From contig NZ_QBUD01000002.1 of NCBI RefSeq assembly GCF_003058085.1, positions 186,001 to 250,000 on the forward strand: a stretch of DNA of 64,000 nt, read 5' to 3'. The translations under genes were made by a program, and so were the position numbers. The notes under the pieces were generated by a model that was not told the origin of the DNA, did not search any database, and saw only the letters and a program-made list of their open reading frames with translations. This stretch comes from Yoonia sediminilitoris. Lineage in GTDB: Bacteria; Pseudomonadota; Alphaproteobacteria; Rhodobacterales; Rhodobacteraceae. Positions within the stretch are counted from its first letter, which is position 1, and the number at the start of each line of letters is the position of its first letter. Below, one piece after another: positions 1-9,669 of this stretch.

Positions 1-268
1 AAGCTTGATCGTGTCTTGCCGCGCCAATGGGGTTCCCTCTCTCAATGCATTCAGCCTGCTGTACCGCGGCACGCATCACGGCTTGCCAGAGTGTCGGTCG
101 CGCCCTTTACTTGCCGCACGAGACATCTGTCGAGTGAGCTGATTGATTGGCCTGAAATCGACCGCTGTTAACAAAGCATACGTAAAACAGCGGTCGCAAC
201 AATTGAAATCTTTTCCTTGGTGGGCTCGAAGTGACCATTGGCCATTTGGTTGCCGTCACAAATGCGCA
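1..268. other. Gene-free left edge, no gene recognised
   Basis: No open frame here resembles a known protein. Short frames run in from the window edge on the plus strand and stop near 140 and 170; they may be chance. The clearest structure is a perfect 10-bp inverted repeat, GACCGCTGTT at 160-169 and AACAGCGGTC at 186-195, with a 16-nt spacer. It has no T-run after it in either direction, so it does not look like an intrinsic terminator. It may be a remnant of a dispersed intergenic repeat. Confidence 0.4.
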
Positions 269-294
269 GGGCGGCCCCGGAGGACCGCCCTTTT
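269..294 (+). terminator. Hairpin beyond the 3' end of infB
   Basis: GGGCGG (269-274) pairs with CCGCCC (285-290), extended by two more pairs around one mismatch, with a small CGGA loop. TTTT follows at 291-294 only when read on the plus strand. It lies 28 bp beyond the infB stop. Read in the infB direction the stem is preceded by AAAA and followed by a GC-containing stretch, so it is either an imperfect infB terminator or a terminator for plus-strand transcription entering from the left. Confidence 0.45.
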
Positions 295-321
295 CATGAA
301 CGCTATACTATCGCGGTGAAC

Positions 322-2814
322 TTACAGGTTCCGCTCGATCTCTTCGCGCTCGAAGATTTCGATCACATCACCGGGGCGGATGTCATCGTAGTTCTCGAAC
401 GCCATCCCGCATTCCTGACCGGATTGCACTTCGGGCACTTCGTCTTTGAAACGCTTGAGCGTTTTCAGTGTACCTTCGTGGATGACCACGTTGTCGCGCA
501 GCAAACGCACGCCCGCCGACCGGCGCGCAACACCTTCGGTTACAAGACAACCGGCGACCTTGCCAACATTTGATACTTTGAACACCTCTTTGATGTTCGC
601 GTAGCCGATGAAGTTCTCGCGGATTTCGGCAGACAACAGGCCAGAGGCAGCTTTCTTCACGTCATCAACAAGATCGTAGATGACAGAATAGTAACGAATC
701 TCGATACCCTTCTGGTTGGCCGTGTTCCGTGCTGTTGCATTGGCACGCACGTTAAAGCCAAACACAGGCGCGCCAGAAGCTTCGGCCAGCCCGATATCCG
801 ATTCCGTGATCGCGCCCACACCAGAGTGCAGGACGCGCACGCGGACTTCATCGTTGCCGATTTTCTCCATCGCTTGCACGATCGCTTCGGCAGACCCCTG
901 CACGTCGGCCTTCACAACGATGGGCAACTCGCTGACGTTTTCGTCGGCCTTGGCATTTGCCATCAGCTGTTCCAACGTCGTGGCAGCACCTGCGGCGGCA
1001 CGCTTTTCCTTGGCTGCTTTTTCGCGATATTCGGCGATTTCACGGGCCCGTGCGTCAGTATCGACCACGTTCAGAACGTCACCTGCTTCGGGTGTGCCGT
1101 TCAGGCCAAGCACCTCGACCGGGACAGCGGGACCGGCTTCTTCGACGCGTTCGCCCTTGTCGTTGATGAGCGCACGGACCTTACCGTACTGTTCGCCGAC
1201 AACAAAGATATCGCCTTGGCGCAATGTCCCTTTTTGAACCAGAACCGTAGCCACAGGGCCGCGACCCACGTCAAGCTGCGCCTCGATCACGGCACCTTCG
1301 GCAACGCGATCCGGATTGGCTTTCAGTTCAAGGATTTCGGACTGCAGGGCAATCGCTTCCAGCAGATCATCAAGACCCTTACCAGTGATGGCAGAGACTT
1401 CGACATCCTGCACGTCACCTGACATTTTCTCAACGATCACTTCATGTTGCAGTAGATCCGTACGGACCTTGTCAGGGTTGGCGGCGGGCTTGTCGATCTT
1501 GTTGATCGCCACGATCATCGGCACGCCTGCAGCTTTCGCATGGTTAATCGCTTCGATCGTCTGCGGCATGACCGCATCGTCAGCTGCGACCACAAGCACC
1601 ACGATATCCGTAACCTGCGCGCCGCGCGACCGCATCGACGTAAATGCCGCGTGTCCGGGCGTATCAAGGAAGGTCAGGACAGCACCGCTGTCGGTTGTGA
1701 CCTGGTAGGCACCGATATGCTGGGTAATGCCGCCTGCTTCGCCTGCGACAACCTTGGCGTTGCGGATCGCGTCCAACAGCGACGTCTTGCCATGGTCAAC
1801 GTGACCCATGATCGTGATGATCGGTGGGCGCGGTTGCATATCTTCGGGCTTGTCTTCGACAGCCTGAAGCACATCTTCGACATCCGCGTCGGACACGCGT
1901 ACAACCTTGTGCCCGAATTCCTCAATGATCAATTCAGCCGTATCTGCGTCAATCGTCTGGTTCTGGGTCGCCATGATGCCGTTTGTCATCAGGGCCTTGA
2001 CCACATCTGCCACACGTTCAGTCATCCGGTTGGCGAGTTCAGAAACAGTAATTGCCTCCGGCAACGCCACTTCGCGGAATACCTTTTCGCGCTCGACCGA
2101 GCCGCCCATTGCCTTGGCACGGGCGCGGTCCTGCTTGCGCTTCATCGCAGCCATTGAACGCTGGCGGCCACCTTCGCGGCCCGCGACCGCATCATTCAAT
2201 GTCAGCTTGCCAGCGCGTCGTCCATCATCACCACCGCGACCGGGCTTGGACTTGCCGCCCTTGTCACGATCATCTGCACCACGGTCCGTCTTGCGTGGTG
2301 CAGCAGTGGGGCGGGTAACAGCCGCTTCGCCGGGCACTGCGGCAACTTCAGGTGCCGCCGCCGGAGCAGCAGCCGCTGCTTTGGCTTTTGCTTCCTCGGC
2401 GCGCTTGCGCTCTTCTTCCTCTGCCTTGGCCTTGGCGCGTTCTTCACGCGCACGGTCTTCGGCTTCTTTCGCTTCGATTTCGGCGCGGCGGGCTTCACGT
2501 TCCGCTTGCTTGGCTTTTTCTTCGGCTTCGCGCTTGGCTTTGTCTTCTGCCTCGCGGGCCTTGGCCATCGCCAACGCCTTCATGCGGCGTTCAAGTTCCA
2601 CATCCGAAATGCCCGCAGGCCGCTTGGACGGATCACCGACACGCGGCGACGTCCCACCCGTTGGCTTGGCCACACCCGGCTTGGGCACCACAACGCGCTT
2701 GCGCTTGGTTTCCACCACGACGTTTTTTGTCCGCCCATGGCTAAAGCTTTGCTTCACGTTGCTTGGACGCGAACCTCCGAGGCCGAGTGTTTTTTTACCG
2801 TCGTTATCGCTCAT
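322..2814 (-). CDS. infB: Translation initiation factor IF-2
   Basis: IF-2 is the GTPase that brings initiator fMet-tRNA to the 30S subunit and promotes 50S joining. The 830-residue protein has a basic N-terminus, a long Lys/Glu/Ala-rich coiled segment (about residues 75-160), the IF2 N-terminal fold (about 250-325) and the G domain with GHVDHGKT at 337-344, followed by DTPGH and NKID motifs and the C-terminal beta-barrel domains. The start overlaps the end of the YlxR-type gene by 4 nt, which implies coupled translation. It is the last gene of the rimP-nusA-ylxR-infB operon. Length and motifs are normal for the family. Confidence 0.98.
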   Translation of the reverse strand: MSDNDGKKTLGLGGSRPSNVKQSFSHGRTKNVVVETKRKRVVVPKPGVAKPTGGTSPRVGDPSKRPAGISDVELERRMKALAMAKAREAEDKAKREAEEKAKQAEREARRAEIEAKEAEDRAREERAKAKAEEEERKRAEEAKAKAAAAAPAAAPEVAAVPGEAAVTRPTAAPRKTDRGADDRDKGGKSKPGRGGDDGRRAGKLTLNDAVAGREGGRQRSMAAMKRKQDRARAKAMGGSVEREKVFREVALPEAITVSELANRMTERVADVVKALMTNGIMATQNQTIDADTAELIIEEFGHKVVRVSDADVEDVLQAVEDKPEDMQPRPPIITIMGHVDHGKTSLLDAIRNAKVVAGEAGGITQHIGAYQVTTDSGAVLTFLDTPGHAAFTSMRSRGAQVTDIVVLVVAADDAVMPQTIEAINHAKAAGVPMIVAINKIDKPAANPDKVRTDLLQHEVIVEKMSGDVQDVEVSAITGKGLDDLLEAIALQSEILELKANPDRVAEGAVIEAQLDVGRGPVATVLVQKGTLRQGDIFVVGEQYGKVRALINDKGERVEEAGPAVPVEVLGLNGTPEAGDVLNVVDTDARAREIAEYREKAAKEKRAAAGAATTLEQLMANAKADENVSELPIVVKADVQGSAEAIVQAMEKIGNDEVRVRVLHSGVGAITESDIGLAEASGAPVFGFNVRANATARNTANQKGIEIRYYSVIYDLVDDVKKAASGLLSAEIRENFIGYANIKEVFKVSNVGKVAGCLVTEGVARRSAGVRLLRDNVVIHEGTLKTLKRFKDEVPEVQSGQECGMAFENYDDIRPGDVIEIFEREEIERNL

Positions 2815-3443
2815 CTAGCTTCTATATCCTTCCCGGAGGCCGCATCGCCCCCGTCCACTTCACGCAATCCGCGCAGCTTTGTGGCTTCCTCTACAACACG
2901 ATTGCTGAGTCCACCAGTGGCAAGCGCGCCATGTATCACAGTTTGCCGCCCAAATGCCAAACCTAATTCAGCAGCTGTGAGGCAACCGAAATAGCGGGCA
3001 CCTTCGGGCGTCCATAATTTTGCTTTGCCCCGCTCCGACCCGTCAGAGGCCTGAAGCAAAACCCGGACCCGCTCACCACCGGCAAGCCAGCCCTTTACCT
3101 TTTCAAATCCGCAAACCGCACGCCCCGACTTGCGGGTCAGTGCGATCAGATCGACGGTATGGCGCAAGAGTTGGCGTTCCACCTCTTCTGCCAGACCATC
3201 GGGGACTTGCACCGGCTTTTTGGCACTGCGCGAGAATTGCCCCTTACGAGCCGATTCCAATGCCGCGCGCGTCGCCGACACATACATACCGCGTCCGGGC
3301 AACTTGCCCAAGACATCGGGAAAAACTTTGTCGTCTGGACCGACGACGAAACGGATCAGCCCAGCCTTTGGCTGCACTTCGCCCGTAACGATGCATTTGC
3401 GTTCTGCATCACCCCGTTCTTTGTTATGACCGCCCCGTGCCAT
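2811..3443 (-). CDS. YlxR-family RNA-binding protein with L7Ae-like domain
   Basis: This 210-residue protein lies between nusA and infB, the usual place for YlxR (DUF448) genes. Residues about 10-90 are the YlxR domain, with the conserved ERKCIVTGE start and the GRGMYVS motif; the second half (about 95-190) resembles an L7Ae/L30e-type RNA-binding fold. Fusions of the two are known in alphaproteobacteria. YlxR proteins bind nucleic acid and have been linked to RNase P and to transcription control; the role here is inferred. It follows nusA by 25 bp and overlaps infB by 4 nt. Confidence 0.9.
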   Translation of the reverse strand: MARGGHNKERGDAERKCIVTGEVQPKAGLIRFVVGPDDKVFPDVLGKLPGRGMYVSATRAALESARKGQFSRSAKKPVQVPDGLAEEVERQLLRHTVDLIALTRKSGRAVCGFEKVKGWLAGGERVRVLLQASDGSERGKAKLWTPEGARYFGCLTAAELGLAFGRQTVIHGALATGGLSNRVVEEATKLRGLREVDGGDAASGKDIEAR

Positions 3444-3468
3444 CTGCTGCGAACCCGAAGGCCTGAAA

Positions 3469-5079
3469 TCAGGCCTCCGCTTCCTCTTCTACTTGGGCAT
3501 CTTCTTCGTCAGCTTCAAGATCAGCGGGATCAACCCAGCCAAGCATGACGCGTGCTGTCATGACCATGTTCTGCGCTTCCTCAAGCGACACATCAAAGGG
3601 TTCCAGTACGCCATCGTCTTTGACACGCTCGCCATCCACGGTGGTCCAGCCACCGGCGAGTTCCCAGTCTGCGCATGTGGCGAAATCTTCCAGCGTTTTC
3701 ACGCCGTCATTGCCCAGCGCTTCCAACATGGCCGGTGTCAGCCCTTCGAAGTCGATCAGGCTTTGCTCAACACCCGCAGCGATGGCGGCTTCCATGGCTT
3801 TCTTGGCCTTGGCATCCAGATAATCGCGGGCACGGGCCTGCAATTCGCCAGCTGTTTCCTCGTCAACGCCTTCGATGACCAACAATTCGCCCAGCTCGAC
3901 ATAGGCGACTTCTTCAAGGCTGGTGAACCCTTCGGACACCAAGAGCTGTGCAAAGAATTCATCCAGATCAAGAGTATCCATGAACAGCTTGGTGCGCAGT
4001 TCAAATTCGGCCTGACGGCGTTTGGATTCCTCTTCCTCGGTCATGATGTCGATATCAAGGCCGGTCAGTTGTGACGCAAGACGGACGTTCTGACCGCGGC
4101 GACCGATGGCCAGTGAAAGCTGCTCTTCTGGGACGACAACTTCGATCTTGCCGGCTTCTTCGTCCAGAACAACTTTGGACACTTCCGCAGGCTGCAAAGC
4201 GTTCACAAGGAACGTCGGCATATCCTCATTCCATGGAATGATGTCGATCTTTTCACCCTGCAATTCGTTTACCACTGCCTGCACGCGTGACCCACGCATA
4301 CCGACGCATGCGCCAACCGGGTCAATCGAGTTATCGTAGCTGATGACAGCAATCTTGGCGCGTGAGCCCGGGTCGCGGGCCACGGCTTTGATCTCGATGA
4401 TGCCTTCATAGATTTCCGGCACCTCCATCTTGAACAACTCGGCCATAAATTCCGGCGCGGTCCGGCTAAGGAAGATTTGCGGGCCACGCTGTTCGCGGCG
4501 CACTTCCTTGATGTAGCAACGGATTCGGTCGTTGGGGCGGTACGCCTCGCGGCCGATCTTTTCATTGCGGCGCAACACGGCTTCGCCAGCGCCCACATCA
4601 ACGATGACGTTGCCGTACTCTTCACGCTTGACCAGCGCGTTGATGATGGTGCCCGCGCGATCCTTGAATTCTTCGTACTGCTTGTCCCGCTCTGCTTCAC
4701 GGACTTTCTGCAAGATCACCTGCTTGGCGGATTGGGCAGCGATTCGACCCAGTTCAACCGGGGGAACTTCCTCTACCAAAGTCTGTCCGACTTCGGGGTT
4801 TTCCATATATTGCTTGGCCTGCTCAACTGTGAATTCGGCCTGATAGTTTTCAAGCTCATCATCCTCGACCACGGTGCGGACGCGGGTGAATGTGGCCTTG
4901 CCCGTCTTGCGGTCGATGGACACGCGAATATCCATTTCAGCGCCATACTTGGACTTTGCCGCACGGGCGAGCGATTCTTCCATCGCTTCGACCACCAGAC
5001 CGGGGTCGATCATCTTTTCGCGGGCGACTGCCTCTGCGGTTTGTAGCAGCTCAAGCTGGTTGGCTGATGTAATGGCCAT
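3469..5079 (-). CDS. nusA: Transcription termination/antitermination factor NusA
   Basis: NusA binds RNA polymerase and nascent RNA and controls pausing, termination and rRNA antitermination. The protein has the N-terminal polymerase-binding domain (about 1-130), an S1 domain, KH1 and KH2 domains with the GMRGSRVQAV and GRRGQNVRLA motifs, two acidic helix-hairpin-helix repeats and a very acidic tail. I place the start at 5079 because GAGGAG lies 8 nt upstream and the protein then begins MAITSANQLE as in relatives; the frame can extend 8 codons further, into the repeat region. Second gene of the rimP operon. Confidence 0.97.
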   Translation of the reverse strand: MAITSANQLELLQTAEAVAREKMIDPGLVVEAMEESLARAAKSKYGAEMDIRVSIDRKTGKATFTRVRTVVEDDELENYQAEFTVEQAKQYMENPEVGQTLVEEVPPVELGRIAAQSAKQVILQKVREAERDKQYEEFKDRAGTIINALVKREEYGNVIVDVGAGEAVLRRNEKIGREAYRPNDRIRCYIKEVRREQRGPQIFLSRTAPEFMAELFKMEVPEIYEGIIEIKAVARDPGSRAKIAVISYDNSIDPVGACVGMRGSRVQAVVNELQGEKIDIIPWNEDMPTFLVNALQPAEVSKVVLDEEAGKIEVVVPEEQLSLAIGRRGQNVRLASQLTGLDIDIMTEEEESKRRQAEFELRTKLFMDTLDLDEFFAQLLVSEGFTSLEEVAYVELGELLVIEGVDEETAGELQARARDYLDAKAKKAMEAAIAAGVEQSLIDFEGLTPAMLEALGNDGVKTLEDFATCADWELAGGWTTVDGERVKDDGVLEPFDVSLEEAQNMVMTARVMLGWVDPADLEADEEDAQVEEEAEA

Positions 5080-5094
5080 TAGGTATTCTCCTCG

Positions 5095-5183
5095 TCGGCC
5101 CAAAGGGGCGCATTCTTGGTCTTATCGGCCCGAAGGGGCGCATTCTTAATCTTGTCAGGCCCGAAAGGGCGCGATCTTATTCG
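5095..5183. repeat. Three tandem 30-bp repeats between rimP and nusA
   Basis: Three head-to-tail copies occupy 5095-5124, 5125-5154 and about 5155-5183. The shared core is GGCCCGAAGGGGCGCATTCTT with few changes; the third copy is the most divergent and overlaps the last codons of rimP. On the transcribed (minus) strand each copy can form a small GCCC-CTTC-GGGC hairpin. They fill the whole rimP-nusA spacer. Effects on mRNA stability or translation of nusA are possible but unproved. Confidence 0.85.
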
Positions 5184-5749
5184 TCGGCGTCGATGATGGT
5201 TTCGATCTCGTCAAACTGGGCCTCATCAATCTGGCCCGCGTCCTTGCGTCCGCGCAGCACATCGCGGATCAGTTCATCTGTCAGTACCAGTTTGGCATCT
5301 GACAGCCAGTCAAACTTGAGCCCAACGGTCCCCTCGGCGATGTTGATCAGCACTTCGTCACCTTCCGTACCAGCCAATTCCCCTTTGAAGCGGCGGCGAC
5401 CGTCGATCAGCTGCTCGGTCTCGATCTTGGCTTCAAAACCGGCCCACTGGTCAAAGTCCTTCATGCGGGTCAGCGGGCGGTCGATGCCCGGGCTGGACAC
5501 TTCAAGATTATAAACATCCAAAATCGGGTCTTCGACATCGAGAACAGCACTGATCGCAGTTGAGATTTGCGCACATTCGTCAACCTCGATCTGCCCGTCA
5601 GGACGCTGGACCATAATTTGCAGAATGGTCTCTTTCCCGCTCATCATGCGGACTCGCACGACTTCAAACCCCATGTCTTCGACAACAGGGGTGATAATCT
5701 CGGCGATGCGGCGGTCAATGGCCGCCTTGGCAATCAGATCATTCATCAT
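5177..5749 (-). CDS. rimP: Ribosome maturation factor RimP
   Basis: RimP assists 30S subunit assembly. The 190-residue protein shows the family core: an N-terminal alpha/beta domain with [12 protein letters not shown], the [10 protein letters not shown] motif after the first domain, and a C-terminal SH3-like barrel. It is the first gene of the operon with nusA, a YlxR gene and infB. Two adjacent ATG codons (5749 and 5746) are possible starts. A terminator-like hairpin lies about 25 nt upstream on the same strand, which suggests attenuation. Confidence 0.96.
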   Translation of the reverse strand: MMNDLIAKAAIDRRIAEIITPVVEDMGFEVVRVRMMSGKETILQIMVQRPDGQIEVDECAQISTAISAVLDVEDPILDVYNLEVSSPGIDRPLTRMKDFDQWAGFEAKIETEQLIDGRRRFKGELAGTEGDEVLINIAEGTVGLKFDWLSDAKLVLTDELIRDVLRGRKDAGQIDEAQFDEIETIIDADE

Positions 5750-5773
5750 TCAAAACCGCCTTGTTTGCGGCAC

Positions 5774-5906
5774 AAAAAAACGGGCGCGCGGCCCGTTGGT
5801 GTTTCCCGGTGGTGTCTTGGGGGTGGAAGCCAAGATGCCGCTATTGAGAGCCATATACGCTCTCTGTTCTGAGTCTGCAAGAGGCAAGCCGCCCCACCGG
5901 CTTGCC
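5774..5906 (-). ncRNA. Candidate rimP leader with attenuator
   Basis: Read toward rimP, the leader forms three hairpins: 5899-5906 with 5883-5890 (perfect 8 bp), 5859-5864 with 5846-5851 (perfect 6 bp), and 5830-5839 with 5811-5820 (10 bp, two wobbles). They end in a terminator with stem ACGGGC/GCCCGT (5791-5796 with 5780-5785) and a run of seven Ts (5774-5780). A terminator just before a gene on the same strand is a typical attenuator layout. I recall a described rimP leader family upstream of rimP-nusA-infB in alphaproteobacteria; membership is not tested here. Confidence 0.65.
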
Positions 5907-5962
5907 CCGAGTTAATCCGATCAATGCGACGCCCTACTCGTACCAGTATTACTCTTTCATCA

Positions 5963-6101
5963 AATAGGCGATTACTTGAGTTCGGCTCTGCCCGTGGGTG
6001 CATAGTCTTTGGCAGAAATGGCCTATTCGAATGTCTTGTCCGCAAAATGATCGATGCTTCGAACACGCTAATAACGCAAAGAACAACGAAGCATCGTTTT
6101 T
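5963..6101 (+). ncRNA. Candidate structured small RNA ending in a terminator
   Basis: On the plus strand AATAGGC (5963-5969) pairs with GCCTATT (6021-6027), and inside it TCTGCC (5987-5992) pairs with GGCAGA (6011-6016). Then CGATGCTTCG (6052-6061) pairs perfectly with CGAAGCATCG (6087-6096) and is followed by TTTTT (6097-6101). Nested stems followed by a stem and T-run look like a small RNA with an intrinsic terminator, although the last loop is long (25 nt). I could not find a convincing promoter upstream. Confidence 0.35.
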
Positions 6102-6351
6102 ATAACAGACACAAAATGAACTGACATTGAACAGGACAAATTTGAGTGCCTATTTTCTAAAATCCGTCTCTATCGGGATTATACTCGGGGTATCGCCAGC
6201 AAAGCCAATGCGTTTCGAGCGACTGCACACCAACTTGTGGCCCAAAGGTTGAAGTCATCTGCGATCCTGCGGCGGCGGGCCGTTCAGGGGAGTTGCGATA
6301 TGCACTTAATGACCGGCGCAGAAAACCAAGGATCTCACAGGGCAGTCCAAC
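6102..6351. other. Gene-free stretch, nothing recognised
   Basis: Frames that cross this interval are antisense or run into the binding-protein gene in another frame, and none resembles a known protein. Together with the leader and candidate RNA above, it makes the 5750-6403 interval the longest gene-poor stretch outside the origin. It may hold decayed sequence. Confidence 0.4.
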
Positions 6352-6382
6352 AAAAACGCCCCGCCAGATGGCAGGGCGTTTT
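6352..6382 (-). terminator. Terminator after the peptide-binding protein gene
   Basis: ACGCCC..GCC (from 6356) pairs with GGC..GGGCGT (up to 6379) around an AGAT loop. It is flanked by AAAA on the left and TTTT on the right, so it can act in both directions. It lies about 20 bp past the stop of the minus-strand binding-protein gene and so ends the importer operon. Confidence 0.85.
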
Positions 6383-6403
6383 CTTGAACTCAAGAAAGCG
6401 GAT

Positions 6404-7945
6404 TTATGCGACGGACCAGCGTTCCAGCATACGGTTGTTGTCCATCTGCGCAGTGTTGCCAATCGTATCAGGCGTTGCAATCCGGCTGGCAACCGCCTGA
6501 ACAAAGTTGGCAAACATTGGGATAATAACGCCGCCGTCATCGCGCAGAATCTGCTGCATTTCGTAATATTGCTCACGGCGCTTGTCGCTATCCAACTCGG
6601 CACGGGCGGAATACAGAAGCTCCTGGAATCGTGCGTTGTCCCATTGACTGTCGTTCCAAGGAACACCCGCCTCGTAAGCGGATGAGAACATCCAGTCTTC
6701 CGTTGCACGGCCAGTCCAATAGGAGGCACAGAAGGGTTTCTTCAACCAGACGTTTGACCAATAGCCATCGGCCGGTTCCTGCACCACGTTAATATCGATT
6801 CCGCAGGGTGCAGCAGCAGCCTGGTAAAGTTGTGCTGCGTCAACGGCACCTTCGAATGCAGCATTTGAGGCTGACAGATCAATGGACAAGCTGTCGAGCC
6901 CGGCCTCTTTGAGATAGAATTTTGCCTTGTCTGGATCATAGGCCAGCTGCTCCATCTCGGCGTTGTAATATTGGTTGGCAGGCCCAATCGGTGAATCGTT
7001 ACCGACCTTGCCGTGACCCAACAGGATCTTGTCGACCATTTCCTGCCGGTTGATTCCGTATTTCAGAGCCCGACGCACATTCACGTCGTCAAATGGCGCA
7101 CTGCCGGTCAGCATCGGAAATGTATAGTGCTGGTTGCCTGTCACTTCCTGAAGATTGACGTTCGGGTTGGCTTTCAAGAGCGCCTCAACCTTGAAGTCGA
7201 TGCGGTTGATCGCGTCAACCTGACCGGTCATCAGGGCATTCATCCGGGCCGTATTGTCGTTGATCGCGATCAGTTCAACCTCGTCAAAGAAGCCGGCACT
7301 TTCGCCTTTGTAATGGTCGGCCACACGCGTGCCCACGAAACGCACGCCGGGGTCAAAGGAAACAACCTGATAAAGACCTGTGCCGATCCCTTGTGCAATG
7401 GCCTCTTCCACCTGACCGGCAGGATAGATCAGCAGGTGATAGTCGGACATCAGGTAAGGGAAGTCAGCATTGCCTGCTTCAAGCGTGAACTCAACCTGAT
7501 GCTCACCCAGTTTCTTCATCTCTTTGATCGCGGCAACCAGCGGCTGCGCGGCTGATTTCGAGCCTTCGGCGACGTGCAGTTGCAGGGATTCGATTACGTC
7601 GTCCGCACCGAACGCTTTGCCGTTATGGAAGGTCACACCTTGCCGCAGGTTGAAGGTCCAGACCTTTGCATCGGCACTGGCTTCCCAGCTTTCAGCGAGT
7701 TCACCCTGCAGCGAGCCGTCGGCTGCGACCTCTGTCAATGCGTCGAACACGCCGCCCAGCGCTGCCGCAATCATGAAAACGTCGGAATGTGTCCGGCCGT
7801 CCCAGCTATCGGTTGTGTTGGCGCCGCTCAGGCCAGCGGTAAACTTGCCGCCGCGCGATTGCGCGCGCAGAGGCAGGCCGGTTACACCCAGCACACCGGC
7901 GGCAACGCCTGATTTCAATAGACCGCGTCTACTAATTCCGTTCAT
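6404..7945 (-). CDS. Peptide-type ABC transporter substrate-binding protein (SBP_bac_5)
   Basis: This 513-residue periplasmic protein binds an oligopeptide, dipeptide or similar solute for the importer encoded upstream. It starts with a twin-arginine signal (SRRGLLKSG, then a hydrophobic run ending near LPLRAQS), so export by the Tat pathway is likely. The body has the family-5 features WTFNLRQGVTFHNGK and ADDVI near residues 100-125 and the typical two-lobe length. It is transcribed last in its operon, 74 bp after the ATPase gene, and a strong terminator follows. The real ligand cannot be read from the sequence. Confidence 0.9.
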   Translation of the reverse strand: MNGISRRGLLKSGVAAGVLGVTGLPLRAQSRGGKFTAGLSGANTTDSWDGRTHSDVFMIAAALGGVFDALTEVAADGSLQGELAESWEASADAKVWTFNLRQGVTFHNGKAFGADDVIESLQLHVAEGSKSAAQPLVAAIKEMKKLGEHQVEFTLEAGNADFPYLMSDYHLLIYPAGQVEEAIAQGIGTGLYQVVSFDPGVRFVGTRVADHYKGESAGFFDEVELIAINDNTARMNALMTGQVDAINRIDFKVEALLKANPNVNLQEVTGNQHYTFPMLTGSAPFDDVNVRRALKYGINRQEMVDKILLGHGKVGNDSPIGPANQYYNAEMEQLAYDPDKAKFYLKEAGLDSLSIDLSASNAAFEGAVDAAQLYQAAAAPCGIDINVVQEPADGYWSNVWLKKPFCASYWTGRATEDWMFSSAYEAGVPWNDSQWDNARFQELLYSARAELDSDKRREQYYEMQQILRDDGGVIIPMFANFVQAVASRIATPDTIGNTAQMDNNRMLERWSVA

Positions 7946-8019
7946 AAGTCCGTCTCCCTAGTTATCTTTGTCGGGCTGTCCCCAGCCGTATGTTTTGCCA
8001 CCCCGATGGGTGATTCGTT

Positions 8020-9669
8020 TCACATCTTATCAACTGCTGCATCACCGATGTTATCAACTCCGCGTTGGGCCAACAGATTGGTCAGCCAGTCCGGGTCCAT
8101 TTCCGGCACCGACGACAGCAAAAGGTCTGTATAGGCATGGTGCGGTGGCTTGAACATTTCAACCTTGCCTCCTTGTTCGACCACGCGGCCATCTTTCATC
8201 ACAACAACCTCGTCTGCGATCGCTTTGACGGTCGCAAGGTCATGGGTGATGAACATATAGGAAAGCGACAGTTCATCCTGCAACCGGGCAAGCAGTCGCA
8301 GAATGCCTTCCGCGACAAGCTGATCAAGCGCAGACGTGACTTCGTCGCAGATGATGAATTTTGGCTCGGCAGCAAGTGCGCGCGCGATTCCGATCCGCTG
8401 TTTTTGTCCGCCCGACAATTCGGAGGGCAGGCGATTGTAATATTCCGACGGCTCCAGTTCGATCTGCTCAAGCAGGGCATCGACTTTCCGCCGCTTTTCC
8501 GCACCCGTGAGCCCAAGGTAGAACTGTACGGGTCGCGCTATGATCTGGCCAATCGACATGCGCGGGTTCAACGCGGTGTCAGCCATCTGATAGATCATCT
8601 GGACCTGGCGCAACTGATCTTTGCTGCGCTTGCGATAGTCCGGCGGCAGTACCTCGCCGTCCAGCAGGATTTGGCCCGCAGTCGGCGGCAAAAGTCCTGT
8701 GATGCAACGCGCAGTCGTTGATTTGCCAGATCCGCTTTCGCCCACTACAGCCACGGTCCGCCCGCTGTGCATGTCAAAGCTGACATCGTACAACACCGGC
8801 ACCTTCCCATAGGCCGCATCGACATTCTGCACGCTGATGACGGGGACCGAGCCGGTCTGCACCGCCGGTTTGTTCGGGCGCTCGAAACTGCGCACCGCCC
8901 ACAGTGATTTGGTATAGTCCTGCGTTGGGGCCGACAGCATCGTGCGGGTGTCAGCCGTTTCGACTTCGTCGCCTTTCAGCAGCACTTTGATACGGTCCGC
9001 CATTTGCGCCACGACAGCAAGGTCATGGGTGATGTAAATGGCGGCAGTGTTGAACTGTTCGACGATATCTCGGATCGACGCGAGCACTTCAATCTGCGTA
9101 GTGACGTCAAGCGCGGTCGTTGGTTCATCAAAGATAATCAGATCAGGGCGGCAGGACATCGCCATCGCCGTCATCGCGCGCTGCAACTGGCCACCGGACA
9201 CCTGATGAGGATAGCGAAAGCCGATCTCTTCGGGGTTAGGCAAGCGCAGCTTGCGATAAAGCTCGATCGCGTCCGCTTCGCTTTCGCTCCGGCTCATGAC
9301 ACCATGCTGCACCGGACCTTCGACATGCTGATCCATCAATTTGTGGGCCGGGTTAAAGCTGGCCGCCGCCGATTGCGCCACATAGGCGATGCGCTTGCCC
9401 AGCAAACCACGTTTGACAGCGGCTGATGCCTTGAGCAGGTCAATGCCGTCGAATTCAACCGTGCCATCACTGATCCGCACACCGTCGCGGGTATATCCCA
9501 TTGCGGCAAGGCCAAGGGTGGATTTGCCCGCACCGGATTCACCGATCAGCCCAAGCACCTCGCCACGCGCAAGGGTCAGATCAATCCCGTTGATGATCGG
9601 GTTCCATTTTTCATCGCTGCGGCCTTCCAGCTTAATGCCGCGAATTTTGACCAGTGGTGACTCGCTCAT
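8020..9669 (-). CDS. Fused double ATPase of a peptide-type ABC importer (DppD-DppF type)
   Basis: The 549-residue protein is two complete ATPase domains in one chain, equivalent to DppD and DppF. The first half has GESGAGKSTLG (Walker A), VSGGQLQRAMTA (signature) and IIFDEPTTALD (Walker B); the second half has GESGSGKSTTAR, LSGGQKQRIGIA and IICDEVTSALDQ. It supplies energy to the two permeases encoded just upstream and overlaps the DppC-type gene by 4 nt. Fusion of the two ATPases is common in this family. Confidence 0.95.
   Translation of the reverse strand: MSESPLVKIRGIKLEGRSDEKWNPIINGIDLTLARGEVLGLIGESGAGKSTLGLAAMGYTRDGVRISDGTVEFDGIDLLKASAAVKRGLLGKRIAYVAQSAAASFNPAHKLMDQHVEGPVQHGVMSRSESEADAIELYRKLRLPNPEEIGFRYPHQVSGGQLQRAMTAMAMSCRPDLIIFDEPTTALDVTTQIEVLASIRDIVEQFNTAAIYITHDLAVVAQMADRIKVLLKGDEVETADTRTMLSAPTQDYTKSLWAVRSFERPNKPAVQTGSVPVISVQNVDAAYGKVPVLYDVSFDMHSGRTVAVVGESGSGKSTTARCITGLLPPTAGQILLDGEVLPPDYRKRSKDQLRQVQMIYQMADTALNPRMSIGQIIARPVQFYLGLTGAEKRRKVDALLEQIELEPSEYYNRLPSELSGGQKQRIGIARALAAEPKFIICDEVTSALDQLVAEGILRLLARLQDELSLSYMFITHDLATVKAIADEVVVMKDGRVVEQGGKVEMFKPPHHAYTDLLLSSVPEMDPDWLTNLLAQRGVDNIGDAAVDKM

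Noticed and set aside
1907..2818. Long open frame (303 codons) on the plus strand opposite infB
   Set aside because: It mirrors the Lys/Glu/Ala-rich infB coding strand, giving a Ser/Arg/Ala-rich product with no recognisable domain; infB is certain.
6157..6729. 190-codon minus-strand frame crossing the gene-free region into the binding-protein gene
   Set aside because: Most of it is an off-frame reading of the binding-protein gene; the remainder resembles no known protein.
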